From Rhizophagus clarus (taxonomy: Eukaryota > Glomeromycota > Glomeromycetes > Glomerales > Glomeraceae), in assembly GCA_015698045.1 (NCBI GenBank), contig BLAL01000178.1, forward strand, positions 186,001 to 250,000: a stretch of 64,000 bases of DNA, in the 5' to 3' direction. Shown in pieces: positions 47,504 to 61,204 of the stretch. Made by a program: the position numbers and the translations under genes. Numbering within the stretch: position 1 is the stretch's first letter; every line of letters begins with the position of its first letter. Under the pieces are notes generated by a model. That model had not been told where the DNA came from, searched no databases, and saw nothing but the letters and a program-made list of their open reading frames with translations.

Positions 47504-48658
47504 TCAACAATTATAATTAAATTCAAGTATATACGAAAATGAATTTATTATATTTAATTGCTTTCGTGATTAGGGGTATAATCTCACCCAGTATTAGGAG
47601 CATTTTCAAGAGATTTTGAACATCAGATATCTTTTATTATAATTTTTAGTTTGTATTTTAGTCTTTACGAGTCTGTTGGTTTTAGTGAAGTTGGAAAATG
47701 AACAATTATTTTTAGTAATATATATATTTATTGTTTGTAGCAGATGAAAATGACGTTTTACGAGTGTTCTTTTTGCGTTCGATGAATTTCATTTTTTAAA
47801 ATACAACAAAAAAACAAAAATTTAAAAAGATTTTTTTTTGTGTTTCAGAGTTTTTAATGCCAATTATTTTTTTATAAAGTACGAAAATTCAGAAAAATGC
47901 CAGATTTTTTTATGCGAAAATAATAAATGCGAAAAAAATGAAAGGTTGTGTAACGGATATTGTAGGAAAAGAAAAAACTTTTTTTCTGAATCTCTCTTTG
48001 ATAAGGAGAGAAATTAAACTAGGCGACCTTTTTTTTAAAAAGTCTAAATGGAAGAATTAAAAAGAACTGATAAAAGTCGATGCTTTTCCTTCAATTAAAA
48101 AAAAAAGTCTCATAATTTGCGTAAAAAGAAAGAAAAAAAAAAAAAAAGAAAATCCTATCACGTCAAATCGGAATAAACTTATTAAATTACGTGGAGGAAA
48201 AAAAAAATTATATAAAGAAATAAAAAAAAAAAAAGATTGGTTTTTTTCTAATTTAAAATTCAATTATAAAAATTAGAATTAAGAATAATAAAAACATAAA
48301 TGTAAAAGGGATTGATAGGAATTTTCTTTTTTCTTTTTTTTTTCTCCTCGAAAAAAAAAAAATTATTATGATGCGAAAGATTAAGAATGCATATGAAAAT
48401 TATGATGTAAAATTGAATTATCTATATAAAGAAAAATTTGTCGTGTAGTAATAATTCTAAGAAAAAAAAATTCGAATAAAATTTTGTAAATGAAATATTC
48501 TCGTCTATTATTAAGATAAAAAATTGTTGGGATAAAAAAATGATTAAAATTATTGTTTTTTTGATCCTTTTTCCCTTAAGGTATAAAATTAGATGTTCAT
48601 TTTTTTTTTGAACTCGTAAAAAGGGAACGCTGATGGTAATTTTCTTATACTCATCTAA

Positions 48659-48690
<32 letters not shown>

Positions 48691-49300
48691 AACTTAAACC
48701 ATCCCGTCATCTAATCTTAAACATTATAGAAGAGCATTGTGGAAGAATATTTATGGAAGAACATTCTTTTTTTCTACAATCTGAGAAAGGGAAAAGGTGT
48801 TTAAAAAATCATTTCATTTTCATTTTTCATAAGCGTGAAACACTAATCAATAAAACATCACAAATGTCGATCCCTCGTAAAAACTATTTTTGTTTTTCCC
48901 AACAAGGAAAAAAATAAGGGGGAAGACGATAAATTTCACCAGAAGCAATGTCACATGTAACTTTGAAACTTTGGACTATATGTTCAAAGTTAAAAAATAA
49001 AAGTAAAAGATAAGAAAAAAAGTGTTCGTCGAAAAAAAATTAATACGAAAAAAAGTCCGACAATCGCGTCGTACTTTTTTTTTCTTTAAAAAAAAATTTT
49101 TTCATCTTAATTGCGACATTCCCACCAATCAACCATGTAAATAATTCTTACATCCCAAAACTCGAATAATTTCCAATTGAGTAAAAAGTTTCGGGGAAAA
49201 TTACTTTTTTTTACAGATATATTTGATTTGGAAAAACTATAGTTAGGGATATAAAATTTGTCAAAAATCATAAAGTATATGTAACTTGTAACTTGTATAC
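47504..49300. other. Convergent intergenic region
   Basis: This lies between the 3' ends of the WD40 gene (+) and the zinc-finger gene (-). Homopolymer A and T runs dominate, including an unbroken T run of about 24 bases at 48659. Both 3' untranslated regions must lie here. No gene seen. Confidence 0.5.
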
Positions 49301-50804
49301 CTAACAATTCCTCATAATAGCTCCATGATTCATTTGATTCATCATTTTAACACCTTCTACTTCACCATCATATCTAACCTTTTTGACAGGTCTTCCTAAT
49401 CGATGAACTCTTAAATGCCTTCGCATATTACTTTGAACAGAAAATTTTCTTCCGCATCCAGGTTCTGTACATACAAAAGGTTTTTCTCCCGTATGTGAAT
49501 AAGTATGGATGCGTAAAGAACTTGGGCGAGAAAATCTCTTTGAACAGTAAGGGCATTGATATCGATTATTATTAACACTAGTAGAAGGTACTATTCCAGT
49601 AATAGGTGAGGTCAAAGTATCATTAATAATCTTTGTTGATATTGGTGCGCTCAATCTTCTTGTAATAACAGTTTCGTTATTTAACATTGGAGAAATTGGA
49701 GGAAGAGTTGTAGAAACTGGTGATCTTGATTCAAATGGAGGATATGAAGGTTGAAGAGCTGTTGAAGAAGGGTTCGAGGACGAATATGCACGATGTTCAG
49801 TATAAGAACGATCATAAGTGACACGCTCTTGATGATATCTTTCATACCCACGCTCCGGTTGAACATAAGATTGAGAGGTATAAGATTGATGATAGTGAGG
49901 TGGTGTACACAAAGGAGCTGCTATATTTGAAGAATAAACAGGGGAGGTTGTCTTTGAATAATGATATTCAGTATGTTGTGGATGCACCAATCTAGGGCGT
50001 TGCTCCGCTGAAACGTGATTATTATGAGTTACATAATCATTAAATGGATTAGTAGCCATATCTGGAGATTCTGGTGGCGAAAGCAAAGATTGGATACTAT
50101 TAGGTCGAGAATTTTTTCGTGCAGTTGTTGTAATAATCCTATTGCCGCTATTATTATTCAAGACAGAGTCAATTTGTCCAATAGAAGGAAGTCTCGGTAA
50201 ATTATTTTGAATTTGATTTCCTTTTTGGTGATATTCGGTCATATTACTTTCTTCTACCGGAGAAATAAGGTAACTTTTTGGAGAAGGAATGTCCAAAGAC
50301 AAAATTAACTTGCGTGAAGAGGAATTGTTATTGGTATTAATATATGAGCTGGTTGGGCTTCGAGGTTCCACCGAAACTTGTCGATCTGCATTCGGGGTAC
50401 AAAATAGGAAAAAAAGAAGGTGATTTAGAAAATTTGTAAATGCCAAATAATTTTTAGAATATGATCTGGCGCCTTTTTTAATTTAAAGAAGTATTTTTTT
50501 TCCCCCTTCATTTCCGACAAAATAGATTTCACCGATATAGTAAATTTAATTTGACTTGAAACAACCGAGGCCGACTATTTTCCTTGAATTTGAAAATCGG
50601 AATTACGATTATTTTGTGCATTTGTTTGTTGTTGACATATTTGAACGCCAAATTGCAGTATTTAAATGTATAACAAGAAAATAAATCATATATCGGGGAA
50701 AGTCCGTAATCGTTCAAAATTTTTTGTAGTCGATGTTATGATGAAATGATGAAATTAAACGATTAATTTTTAATATTATTTCTACTCAACTTTCTACTAA
50801 ACTT

Positions 50805-50841
<37 letters not shown>

Positions 50842-51534
50842 CGTACTGAGTATTGGGAGTCTATTTGGGAGAAATCGGAGCAATTATCGGAGAAATCCGT
50901 ATAAACATAATCGGATTATTCAGATTCGGCAGTCCATGTTTACTTATGGAAGAATGAAATTCCATCTCCACGCACATGACTTGGCATTTATATGTCATTT
51001 AAAAGTCGCCGATCTTTTCAAAAAGGTTTGAGAAAATTCCGCAGCAAATAAAAATGATTTTCTATTGTTGATATTGTTGATATTGTATTATCCCGGAATT
51101 TCATTTCAATTTTTGATTTTCCTAAAGATCATCTTCCATAAAGAATTGTCTATGGAAATTTTTTTTTTTTTCTTTTTGTGCACTTATAACGAACATCTCG
51201 AAAATCTTGTTGATCGTCATCTGTGTTCTCAAGGGTAGATCTTTTCTTGTTTACCAAATTTTTTTCCCATCAAAGTTAAAAAATTTTTGTTGCCCAAATA
51301 ATGAAACCCCAAAAATTACCACTAACTCCTTCAAACTAAAAAGCGCCAAATCATTTTCCACATTGTCACACATTCTAAAGACCAATCATAAAGCAAAAGG
51401 AAAGAAAGAAAGAAAAAAGGATAGGTAAACAAAAAAGATTTTCACTTACCACCATTAAACATTTCTACCGAAGATTCCAATAAAAATTTAATAGAAGGAA
51501 GAGTGGTGGTGGAAGGGGCGGTTGTAGCTTGCAT
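49301..51534 (-). CDS. C2H2 zinc-finger transcription factor, two C-terminal fingers
   Basis: Two exons, 51534-51450 and 50385-49301, joined in phase 1 give 389 residues. Exon 1 carries LPSIKFLLESSVEMFNG. The middle is Ser/Pro/Asn/Tyr-rich and contains LPSIGQID and SLLSPPESP. Two adjacent fingers occupy residues 304-356 (CPYCSKRFSRPSSLRIHTYS, linker TGEKP, CTEPGCGRKFSVQSNMRRHL), followed by a basic tail GRPVKKVR. FSRPSSLRIH followed by FSVQSNMRRH is a pattern common in fungal two-finger regulators. The intron, 1064 bases, is far longer than others in the window. The gene is divergent from APC2 with a 2.2 kb space between them. Target genes are unknown. Confidence 0.88.
50386..51449 (-). other. 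Long intron of the zinc-finger gene
   Basis: It begins GTAAGT at 51449 and ends with CCCCGAATGCAG at 50386. It holds a poly-T/poly-A junction at 50802-50840 and several open but non-coding stretches. Its size suggests regulatory content, but no element could be identified. Confidence 0.6.
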
Positions 51535-53756
51535 TTTTAAGGTTTTTTTTTTAAAAAAAGATTTTAAATCGATAAATAAAAAATTGATCCAAATTTATAA
51601 TCGAAAATCGTCGAATCGATTGATAAAATAAAATGAAATAATCGTTTTTCTTTTAAAAAAAAAAAAAAAAAAAGATAAAAATTAATAATAACCTTGAAGT
51701 TATTTACGTAAAATAAAAAGTTTGGTGATGAAAAAACAACGTAACATAAAATAACGAATTATTTTGATTAATAATACAAAAAAAAAATAGAAAAAAGGTC
51801 CCACGAAAAAAAAAAACGCAAAAGAAAATTTTCGTGGAAAACAAGATAACGTCGTAAAGGCTTTTTAAAAGAAAAAATAATAAACGAAAATCTACGAAAA
51901 TAAAATCTAACGAAAGAAAAAAAATAAAAAAAGAAAAAAAAAATAAAATAAAATATATCTATACGGAAAGAGAAAAGAAAAAGAAAAAGAAATATAAAAA
52001 TATAATATATAATAATAATATATATATATATACGAAAAAAAAGAAAAAAAAAAATAATAATATATGTATATGATATAATATATATAACGAAATATTTTAT
52101 ATATTTTTTATATTTTTTTTTTTTATGAATTTTTTTTTTATTTATAAAACACTGAAAAAAAAGTTGAGTGTTATAGACACCAACAGTTTAAGTGTGAGTT
52201 GTAAAAATTGCTCTATTTATTTATTTTTTTTTTGGATGGTCATTGACTAACCATAAATTTGCGGTCCCGGTAAAAAAAAAAAAAAATAATTTTTTTTTCT
52301 GCTGAAATATCTCTAGATTACTAAGTAAAATGACGATCACTTTTTTTTCTTTTAAATACGACTGAAGGTAACCAACAAACAATCATACTATAGTTTCTGT
52401 TTATCGGAGTATTTTCTGTCAAGAAATAATAAATTTTCACCATAATAATATTAACTGAATGTGTAACACTTAATAGGTAATGCTTGGTTCATATGTTCTG
52501 CGGTGGCAAGTAAATCAAATATCAGTGTTACAAATAAAATTTAGTATTGGTACATATTACGTCAAGTCTTTTAGTAATTATTTGCAGGATCTCCAACCAC
52601 CGCAGATCTAAATTATGACTTTCAATCAACTGATTAACCACATGCAGAGCATAATCTCCTTACCCGCGTTATAAAAAGGTCATAGCGGGGAATCGCGAGT
52701 TCCCGCGGATCGACGGATCTTCCAATAATATATCTTATAAGGTTCCTTATTCAGTTTATATTTTTTTTACCATATGACAAATTATTTGTTTATATAAACA
52801 GAAAAAAAAAAAAAAAAAAAGAATAAGTTGATAATCACATTACATGATAGTAGCATGAAAACATCGTGGAGATCATCATTTGCCTTTTAAAAAAAAAAAT
52901 TTTTGAACCTTTTTGCTATTTATTAATATTTATTAAATAACAAATATTTTTTTTTTCATAACATTCACAATATAGATAAACCTTATTGTTCTTTTTTTCC
53001 CCAGACAATCAACTTTGATTATTTGACATCTCACGTAAGATCTTTCCAGCATAATCATCTCACGTGTGAATTGACGCGTTCTGTCTGTCAGTCTTTGACT
53101 GTCGACTGCGTCTATCTCACCATTATGCACTCATATTAACGACAACAAGGAACGATTTACCATTTTGATCGTTTTAGGTTGGTCAATCTTTGTTTGTTTT
53201 TTCTTCTTTTTCTTCATTTTTTTCTTTAATAAAAAATTGCATTTTCTTTTGTTAATTTTAATCTTTAATTATCATTTCGTTTTGTTACCAATTTTCTTTA
53301 AACGCGTTCAAATAATCAGCTTATTTATCAAATATTAGAGACAACGGAATTTCATTATAATATACTGTACTCTATATATAATAAATAAATAAATCATATA
53401 AATCTTAAAGAATACTTTTTTTCAACCAAATATGTATATATATAAATGTGCTTTTTTTTTTTAAAGTTTCAAAAAATTAAAGTTTATGAATTTCCGTATT
53501 TCCTAATTTCTGTTATTTTTTTCAATTGTCCTATTGTATATTCGGGCAATACTCCACTTTTTTATACTCACTTATTTATCGCATTGCATATCAGTAATTT
53601 GTTAATCTTTTGCTGTATTATGAACGTCCGTTAACTTTATTCTAATTTCGGCTACTATTAAACGATTAAGTTTGTAGATCATGTGAGATGCATGATAACG
53701 CAAATTTTTTGATCGAAACATGAGTACACGATCCCTTCTTTTATAATTGATAAAAT
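51535..53756. promoter_or_regulatory. Divergent region between the zinc-finger gene and APC2
   Basis: Bases 51540-52150 are purine/A-rich on the plus strand and are probably 5' leader of the zinc-finger gene. Bases 52600-52740 form an island of higher G+C with TATAAAAAG (52670) and an imperfect hairpin GCGGGGAA-TCGCGAG-TTCCCGC (52685-52706). The minus-strand frame 53130-52933 (65 codons, RLTDRTRQFTREMIMLERSY) has protein-like composition but no recognised family. I leave it unannotated. Confidence 0.4.
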
Positions 53757-56700
53757 ATGGAGTCTTTGGAACAACAATGGAGTAAAACTATTTTAAATTT
53801 AAATCAGAATAAAGAAGGTCTAGAAGGCTTAATAGAAGCAACAAAGGTTTTTTTTTTATATCTAATTCTTTTGTTAATTAATCTTTGTTTAATAAATAAT
53901 TTTCGCGAATTATAATGAATTAGGCTTGGTCAGTGGTCGCTAACTGGCTAAACCCTAACGATTACGACATAAATCAAGAAAGTAATGAATGAATTTCTTA
54001 TTTATTGTCATACTTTTGTGTTCACTTGCTCAATTTTTATCTTATTATAATAGTACCGTCAGACGTTAAAGAAAATTTACAAATTCTTATACAAACTCCT
54101 CTGGCTAATCGTTTAGTTGAATGGTACCTTGGTAAACGTCGTTAATTAGTTTAAAATTTTTATATTTTTTTTTTAAATTTATTAAATTTCATTCTTTTTT
54201 TTTTTAAGACGTTGTGTGTCGAAATTTTAGAGAATGTTTTGATGAAAAATTACAACAATGGCGTGAAACGTGGGTGGTACGTATTGAATAATTTTTGTTA
54301 TATTTGAGAGTTAATTTTAAACTTATTTAAACTTTTATTACGTTCTAATATATTAAAAATATAGCAATTACAAAAAGATAATGTTAAATCACCTGATAAA
54401 GATCAAATATTTGAAAATTGGATATGTAAAACTTATATAGACTTTATACAAAGTATATATTCTCATTTTAATAAATGTCAACATCCATTAATACTTATGA
54501 TAGCGAGGTTTGTCTGCATTTCAATTTTTTTTTCTTTCTCTTTTTTTACTCAAATTTTTACATTTCTAATTAATTTTAGTGATGAATCCATGAAAGAATT
54601 TTTAATTCGATATCATACTACTTTATATTTATCATTAATTGATAAATCAGAACCTTACGCTACCATACCATCATTATTCAAGGAAATGACTAAAGTTTTT
54701 TATCGATCTTATTTTCGTAAATATGAAAATTTAATAAAATATAATCCACCAAATTCTTCTGATTCTTCTTCATTACTTCTTTGTAAGGCAAAACAGCCAG
54801 ATGAAAAATTTGAAAATATACTTTTCGCTTGGAGATCAAGGGATGATATAAATATACTATTTTCAAAGCAAGAAGATAGTTTTGAAAATGAAGATAATTC
54901 ATTCTCGGCAATGGAATTAGATGATGTTGACCTTGAAGAATTTGATGTTGATTCATCGTTAGGAGATGGGATGAAACTAGAGGATCTTAATGATCAAATT
55001 GAAGATTTTTCTAAATTATGTAAACAAATGCATTCATTAGATTTAATAAAACGTACAAATGATGCATTAGAAGAATTATTATGTGATGAAATTGAATTAA
55101 GAGTTCAAAATATTTGCAAAGGAACTTTTGATAAACCCATGCTTAGACATTCAACAAAATGGTTATATTCCACGCTTTATCCTTGGTTACAAATTATATT
55201 TTCCTCCGACTCTCAACTTTCTCGTGAATCTATTGAAGGTAACAAAACTATTCTTGTTGTTGTTTGGACTCTTTATTATGTATGAATATTAACTTTTTTT
55301 ACTATAAATTCTTCCAAAAAAAAAAAAAAAAAATCGAAAGATAAGTTAGTGACTTGGTCAAAACGATTAAATTACCATTTTTGCATGATATTCTGTGATT
55401 CAAGGTAATATCATAGCTAAATAATTGTTTTTTGAATTTTTTTTTTAATAAAAAAAAACGATCGTCTGACATATTAATATTTTACATGTCCCGTTTTTTA
55501 TTACATTAGGATATCAGAACTATTTGACGTAATTGTTGATTTTCCAGACTCAAAAATTGCCATCGATGATCTAATTGTGTGTTGAATGTTTAATATAACG
55601 CGTGAGAGATTTTCAAATTGAAATTCCAATTTAATCTCATAAATATGTATTTTATGTAGGTATGTATGAGAAGATTGGATAAAGATTATAGGTATCGACT
55701 TGTTGAATCACTTCATAAAGCGTAAGTTGATAAATAAAGTTTTCTTGCAATTCAATCTTGTGAATTTTTTACTGACCATTTTAATTTATTTTAGTTTCCG
55801 TAAAAGATTGTTAATTCCAGGAGCTGGTACAATGGATATAATTAATACTTACATATCTACTATAAAGTGTCTGAGATTATTAGATTCGTCTGGTGTACTC
55901 TTGGAAAAAATTACCGGACCATTTAAAAATTATCTAAGGTATCGATTTTATATCATCGTGTTTTGTAAAGGGAATATATCCAATTCAATTACGTTTAATT
56001 TAGAACAAGAGAAGACGCGGCTAGATGTTTAGTAAGCAGTTGGATGGATGATAAGAATAATAACAATGAATTAATTGAAGAGTTGGGTCGTACCGAAGAG
56101 CCAATTGATAATCAACAAAATGTTCGATTTAATGATGACAACTGGCTGCCAGATCCAATGGATGCTGGTCCAGGTTGGTTAACAGTTTTTACCAGGTTTA
56201 TTGAAAAAAAAAATGGTGTTTTTTTAACTTAAATGATATATATTTTTATTATAGATTATAAGTCATCAATATTCCGGTCTGCTGATATAACAAATTTGCT
56301 TGTCAGTTTATTTGATACGACGGATTTAATCATAAAAGAAATCCAAAATCAGATGGCTTCTTATTTATTAACTAAGACCGACTATGATACAGAGAAAGAA
56401 GTAATTTTGTTTTGCAATTTTCAATGTTTTTTTTTAACTATAGTAATTATAATTTCAATTATAGCTTACCAAACTTGAATTGTTTAAACTTCGGTTTGGC
56501 GAATCAAAAATGTCGACAACTGAAGTTATGATTAAAGATATTTCTGATTCGAAAAGAATAGATTCATTTATTCGTAGTAATGATAACCCACTAAGAAGAA
56601 ATATTTCAGAATCTTCCTCAGAAGAGGTAACAAAAATTGAGATAATCGAATGAATCAATTATTTTATATCTCCTTTTGTAATGATACCCCATTTAAATTA

Positions 56701-57645
56701 TATCAGATGATATTACATGGTACTGTAATATCAAGATTATTCTGGCCTACTCTCAAAGATGAAGATTTTGATGTACCCGAACAAATTGGCGAGTACGTAT
56801 TAAACTAATTTAAAAGATTTTAAATCCATGAAATTTAAATAATTACGTCTATTTATATTTAGTGAAATGATTAAATACGATGAAGGATTTCAGATATTTA
56901 AACCAAGAAGAAAGTTACAATGGTTAAAATCATTAGGAAAGGTTCAAATAGAATTAGAATTACAAGATCGCACATTAGAATTTGAAGTCGCGCCTATATA
57001 TGCTACGATTATTCACTATTTTCAGCAACAAGGTAAATTTTTTTTATGTAATCGGTGCACATATTATTTATTTTGAATTTACTTTACAACATTATTTTTA
57101 TTTGATAGGTAAATGGAATTTGACAGATTTGGCAAAAAAAATTAAAATTGATCCTATAACGTTAAAAGGCAAAATGAATTTTTGGAGTGATCGTGGCATT
57201 TTGAAAGAATTATCAAATGATGAATGGATGTTATTAGAAACCGCAGAAGAAGTTGATCCAAGTAAAAGAGGTTAATATAATAAAATTTAATTTTTATTCA
57301 TTTTTTACGATTTAATATTATAGATAAAAAAAATACTAACTTTTCTTCTAATAATCATTGATAGTATTTGTTTCCAACGAAGAAAATTGTGATAATATTA
57401 TACAATCATTAGCGGAGCAAAAAGCCGAAGAATTTAAAATGTATTGGGTTTATATAGAGAATATGTTAAAAAATCTTGGTGGAATGACGTTAGAAAAAAT
57501 TCATAATATATTATGTTCGGTGGCCGAACCATCATCATCAAATAGTAGTGTTGATAATAATTTAGAAGATTTAAAAAGTTTTTTAAATCAAATGGTCGTT
57601 GAAGATAAATTAGAATTTCAAGGTGGACTTTATAAAGTTAAATAA
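53757..57645 (+). CDS. APC2: Anaphase-promoting complex subunit 2 (cullin-like)
   Basis: Seventeen exons: 53757-53846, 53924-53981, 54054-54131, 54209-54276, 54365-54507, 54580-55238, 55341-55404, 55510-55576, 55660-55721, 55795-55938, 56004-56173, 56255-56400, 56465-56626, 56707-56792, 56863-57032, 57109-57270 and 57365-57645. The phases agree throughout and the product is 869 residues, near the usual APC2 length. Typical segments are RISELFDVIVDFPDSK, KRLLIPGAGTMDIINTYIS, REDAARCLVSSWM and WLPDPMDAG. The cullin-homology part runs to about residue 720 and is followed by the winged-helix end (KIHNILCSVAEP to the C-terminal FQGGLYKVK). APC2 binds the RING subunit APC11 and forms the catalytic core that ubiquitinates cyclins and securin. 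An acidic insert (about residues 240-275) is unusual. The exon 7 acceptor follows a poly-A run and is the least certain. Confidence 0.93.
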
Positions 57646-59095
57646 ACTAATTAAATTAGAACAGTACCTCTAAAAAATTTTGGTAATATAATATATAAAT
57701 TTATGCATCATAATCTTAATATAGATTTGGTCGTGCCTTATGAATACACAGTGAGATTCAATATACCGAAGCAATAGTAATATTTTTCAAAAATCGGGTA
57801 TGTCGATACAGTGTATCAAGAAAAATTTATTACACCATTATCGTGTATGTTGGAAAAAAAACAGTATTGGGTAATTGGTCTAAAAAAAGAATACTCAATG
57901 ATGATCTTAAATAAACACTCCCGGATTTTTCATTATGTTGTAAATTGCAATTTCTTAAAATATGCATAAAATCGTTGTACTGACATTTGTAAATCACATA
58001 ATATGAGGATTTTATTTTGATAATGAATTTTAACCAGAGCGTTCATAATAAATAAACGTAAAATTTTGATAGAATAAGATCGTATTCCAAATTTCATAAA
58101 GATCGGATCAATAGTTTTCTTGATATTTATATATGTAAATCACACATTAAAATGAATGTATGTAAATCATTTTCCGTAATTAAGTCATATGAAACTCTGC
58201 TAGTGATTTTGTTTTTTACGGATTGATCATATGAGAGATCATTTTTTAATTAAACCCTAAGATATACTGTTAAGTCTGGGGTTAACTAATGCTGATGCAT
58301 TCTCACATCTTAGCCCAACTTCAAATAAATACATATCATTTTTTTTTTAAACACTGATCATGGATGAATAACCTTATTTTTATAGATAATACAACTAATG
58401 AATGGAAAACCCATATATGGAAAAATTCAATTCATTATATTTATCATATAATATTTTATATAGAAAAACTAAGGAAGGTTTAAGAAAAATAATTTTATAC
58501 AAATAAGTAAAATTTATTTATCATTTTATACTAATATAAGCAGTAACCTTTTAATATATTATTAAAATTCTGTATTATTTTTGTATAATAAATTTTATTT
58601 AATATATGTATTCAATAAAATATTAATTTAATAGAAAACTTTTTCCTATTTTATTTATAATTATTTTTTAGTAACAAAAAATAATTTCATATTTTTTCAT
58701 ATTTTTCTTATTAAAATTTTAATTTTTTTTTATAAAAATACTTTTTTTTATTCTTTAGTTATATTATGTTTATCATTAATATCTGTAAATACAACTTTGG
58801 ATTTTTGTTTTTTTTACAGTTTTTTTTTTGTAATTTTTCTTCTATAGTTATCCCTTTTTAATCTTTATAGTAAACCTTGATATAATAAAGAATACTATCT
58901 AACAAATTGTTAATATAGAACAGATATTATGAAAAATACTTAATTAACCAAATTTTATTAATTATGGGCTGTATATTATTATACAAAGTAAAATTACAAA
59001 ATAGTATATATAAAAAATATAAAAATAATTCTTTTTATAAAAAATTTTTTTATAATGAATTTTTTTCCAATAAAATAAAGATGACTAATATACAG
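57646..59095. other. Downstream of APC2, no gene
   Basis: The first 500 bases are of mixed composition and probably include the APC2 3' end; beyond 58400 the sequence is A/T-rich. No exon recognised. Confidence 0.5.
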
Positions 59096-59995
59096 TATCA
59101 ATAATTCTATAATTATTTAATAAAAGGATAATTTTTTTTAAATACATAAATAATATTTAAAAGAGTAAAATGCTTTTATAAAAAATATTTAACAAATTAT
59201 TTTAATAATATTAAATTATTAAATTATATTATCAATTTTATTAGTTTTGCATTTATACATCAGAGTTAAATCCATCTATATAATATTTATCTATTATTTA
59301 TATTTTATTTAATATCTCTATAAAAAATAAAAGTAAAAAGTTTTTTAAAGAAAATAATAATAATACCTCCTTCAGCCTTTTTTTATCTCAATTCTAAAAG
59401 TCCAATTATATTTTTTATTTAATAACATTACAAAAAAGAAAACAAATTAATAATTTAATTAATTAAAAAAAAATAATAAAAAACACCTTTCTAATCCTCT
59501 TCATCTTAATTTTAAAAGTTCAATCATGCTTTTCATCTGGCAATACTATAAAAAAAAAAAATAAATATTTTAATTAACTAAAAAAATAATAAAAAATCCT
59601 ATTTTAACTTCTCTTACTTTAATTTCAAAGTTCAGTTATACTTTTTATTTGACAACATTATAAAAAAGAAAAAAAAATACTTAATTAATTTAAAAAATAA
59701 TGAAAACCATTTTTCCAATTTTTCTTCAAAAGTTTGATCATATTTTTTATCTAGTAATACTACAAAAAAAAAAAAAAAAATTAATTAATTAATTAAAAAA
59801 AAAATAATAAAAAAATTTTTTTTACCTTAATTTCAAAAATCTAATTATACTTTTTATTTAACAATATTACAAAAAAAAAAAAAAATAAATAATTTAATTA
59901 AATAAAAAAAAAATAATAAAAAAACATTTTTTTCAATACTTTTTTATCTTAATTTCAAAAGTTTAATTATATTTTTTATCTGATAATTATGCTTG
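59096..59995 (+). repeat. Decayed copy of the CCGG-rich tandem array
   Basis: Bases 59105-59230 match the leader of the 37 kb array (ATAAAAGGATAATTTTTTTT, then AATGCTTTTATAAAA). Six units follow near 59398, 59518, 59628, 59730, 59838 and 59957. Where the 37 kb unit has GTCCGGTCGTGCTTTTCGTC, these read GTCCAATTATATTTTTTATT or GTTCAATCATGCTTTTCATC. Nearly all differences are C to T or G to A, so it is an old copy of the same array and not an independent repeat. Confidence 0.85.
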
Positions 59996-60734
59996 CATTG
60001 AAATTATTTTCATATTACAGAATTATGTAATTTTGTAATTTTGTAATTTATTAGAAAAGATCCAAATTTTGTATTTAATTTCAAATTCTCCATTTAATTT
60101 TATATTATGAAAATATTTGGTCAGAATTAACCTAAATTTTGACTGAATTATATTTAAAAATTTAGTAAACCATAACTTTGCAACTAGTTGTCTGATTTTG
60201 TAAACTTACCATCATTTAATTCACTTATTGAGACAAATCTAATGATAATAAGAATATAAAAATCTAATTACTAAATCATAATCTAACACTAATAATTACT
60301 AAATATTTGTAATGAGATAACTCTGTTAATATCAATACTAGAGAGCTGCAATATATATTATTAGATTCGTCTTGATGAGATAAATCAAATAAGAATAAAA
60401 TCATTGAAATCAAATTACTGGATTTGGAAATATTTCATACTTATGTACTGTTATATAAATTTTAAAATTTTGGAGTATATAATTAAAAATTTACATAATT
60501 AATTATATATTTATGTAATTTAGTAATTTTGGATTATGGATTTACCAATTGAATTTTAAAAATAACTATACTGGTAATATTATAAAAATCAGAAGTGATT
60601 ATAGTTGTAATCCTATCTTGCTTAATAAATGATGGTACGGCTTCAACACCAAAAAAAAAAAAAAAAGTAATATTATAAAAAAAAAAATTTTTTTTCTAAA
60701 TCAAATATTTAGATTATCTGATTAGATTAGTAAA
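59996..60734. other. A+T-rich spacer
   Basis: Contains TTTTGTAATTTTGTAATTTA runs near 60020. No gene recognised. Confidence 0.45.
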
Positions 60735-61200
60735 TTATATAATTATAAAAAAAATGATGTTAGCAGTAAAAATAATAAAAAAAACAATAAGAAAATAAGA
60801 AAAAAAAATTAAAATAGATAAAAAAGAAATAAAAAGGAAAAGAAAATAAAGTAAAAAGAAGGGAAATAGAATAAAATAATAAAAAAGAAGGGAAAAAGAA
60901 CAAAAAGAACGAAGAGGAATAGGAAATGGAATGAAAAGAAGGGTAAAAGAATGAAAAGAATAAAGAGGAAAGGAAATAGAATAAAAGAAAGAAAAAATAG
61001 AAAGAAAAGAATGAAGGGAAAGAAAAAATGAAACAAAAAGAAGAAGAAAAAATGAAAAGAATGGAAAATAATAACAAAAAGGAGAAATGGAATGAAAAGA
61101 AGGGTAATAAAATGAAATAATGAAAAGAAAAAGAAAGAATAGAACAAAAAAGAACAAAAAGAAAGTGAATAAAATGAAAAGAAACTTTGCAAAAATATAG
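60735..61200 (+). repeat. Polypurine tract, about 0.45 kb
   Basis: The plus strand is almost pure A/G, with AAGAANGGNAAAAGAATGAA words recurring. The Phe/Ser-rich minus-strand frames of 105-140 codons are translations of pyrimidines and are not genes. Confidence 0.85.
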
Positions 61201-61204
61201 GGTT

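Noticed and set aside
52933..53130. Minus-strand 65-codon frame upstream of the zinc-finger gene
   Set aside because: Composition is plausible, but there is no family match, no supporting splice site and no conservation evidence. It may be leader sequence.
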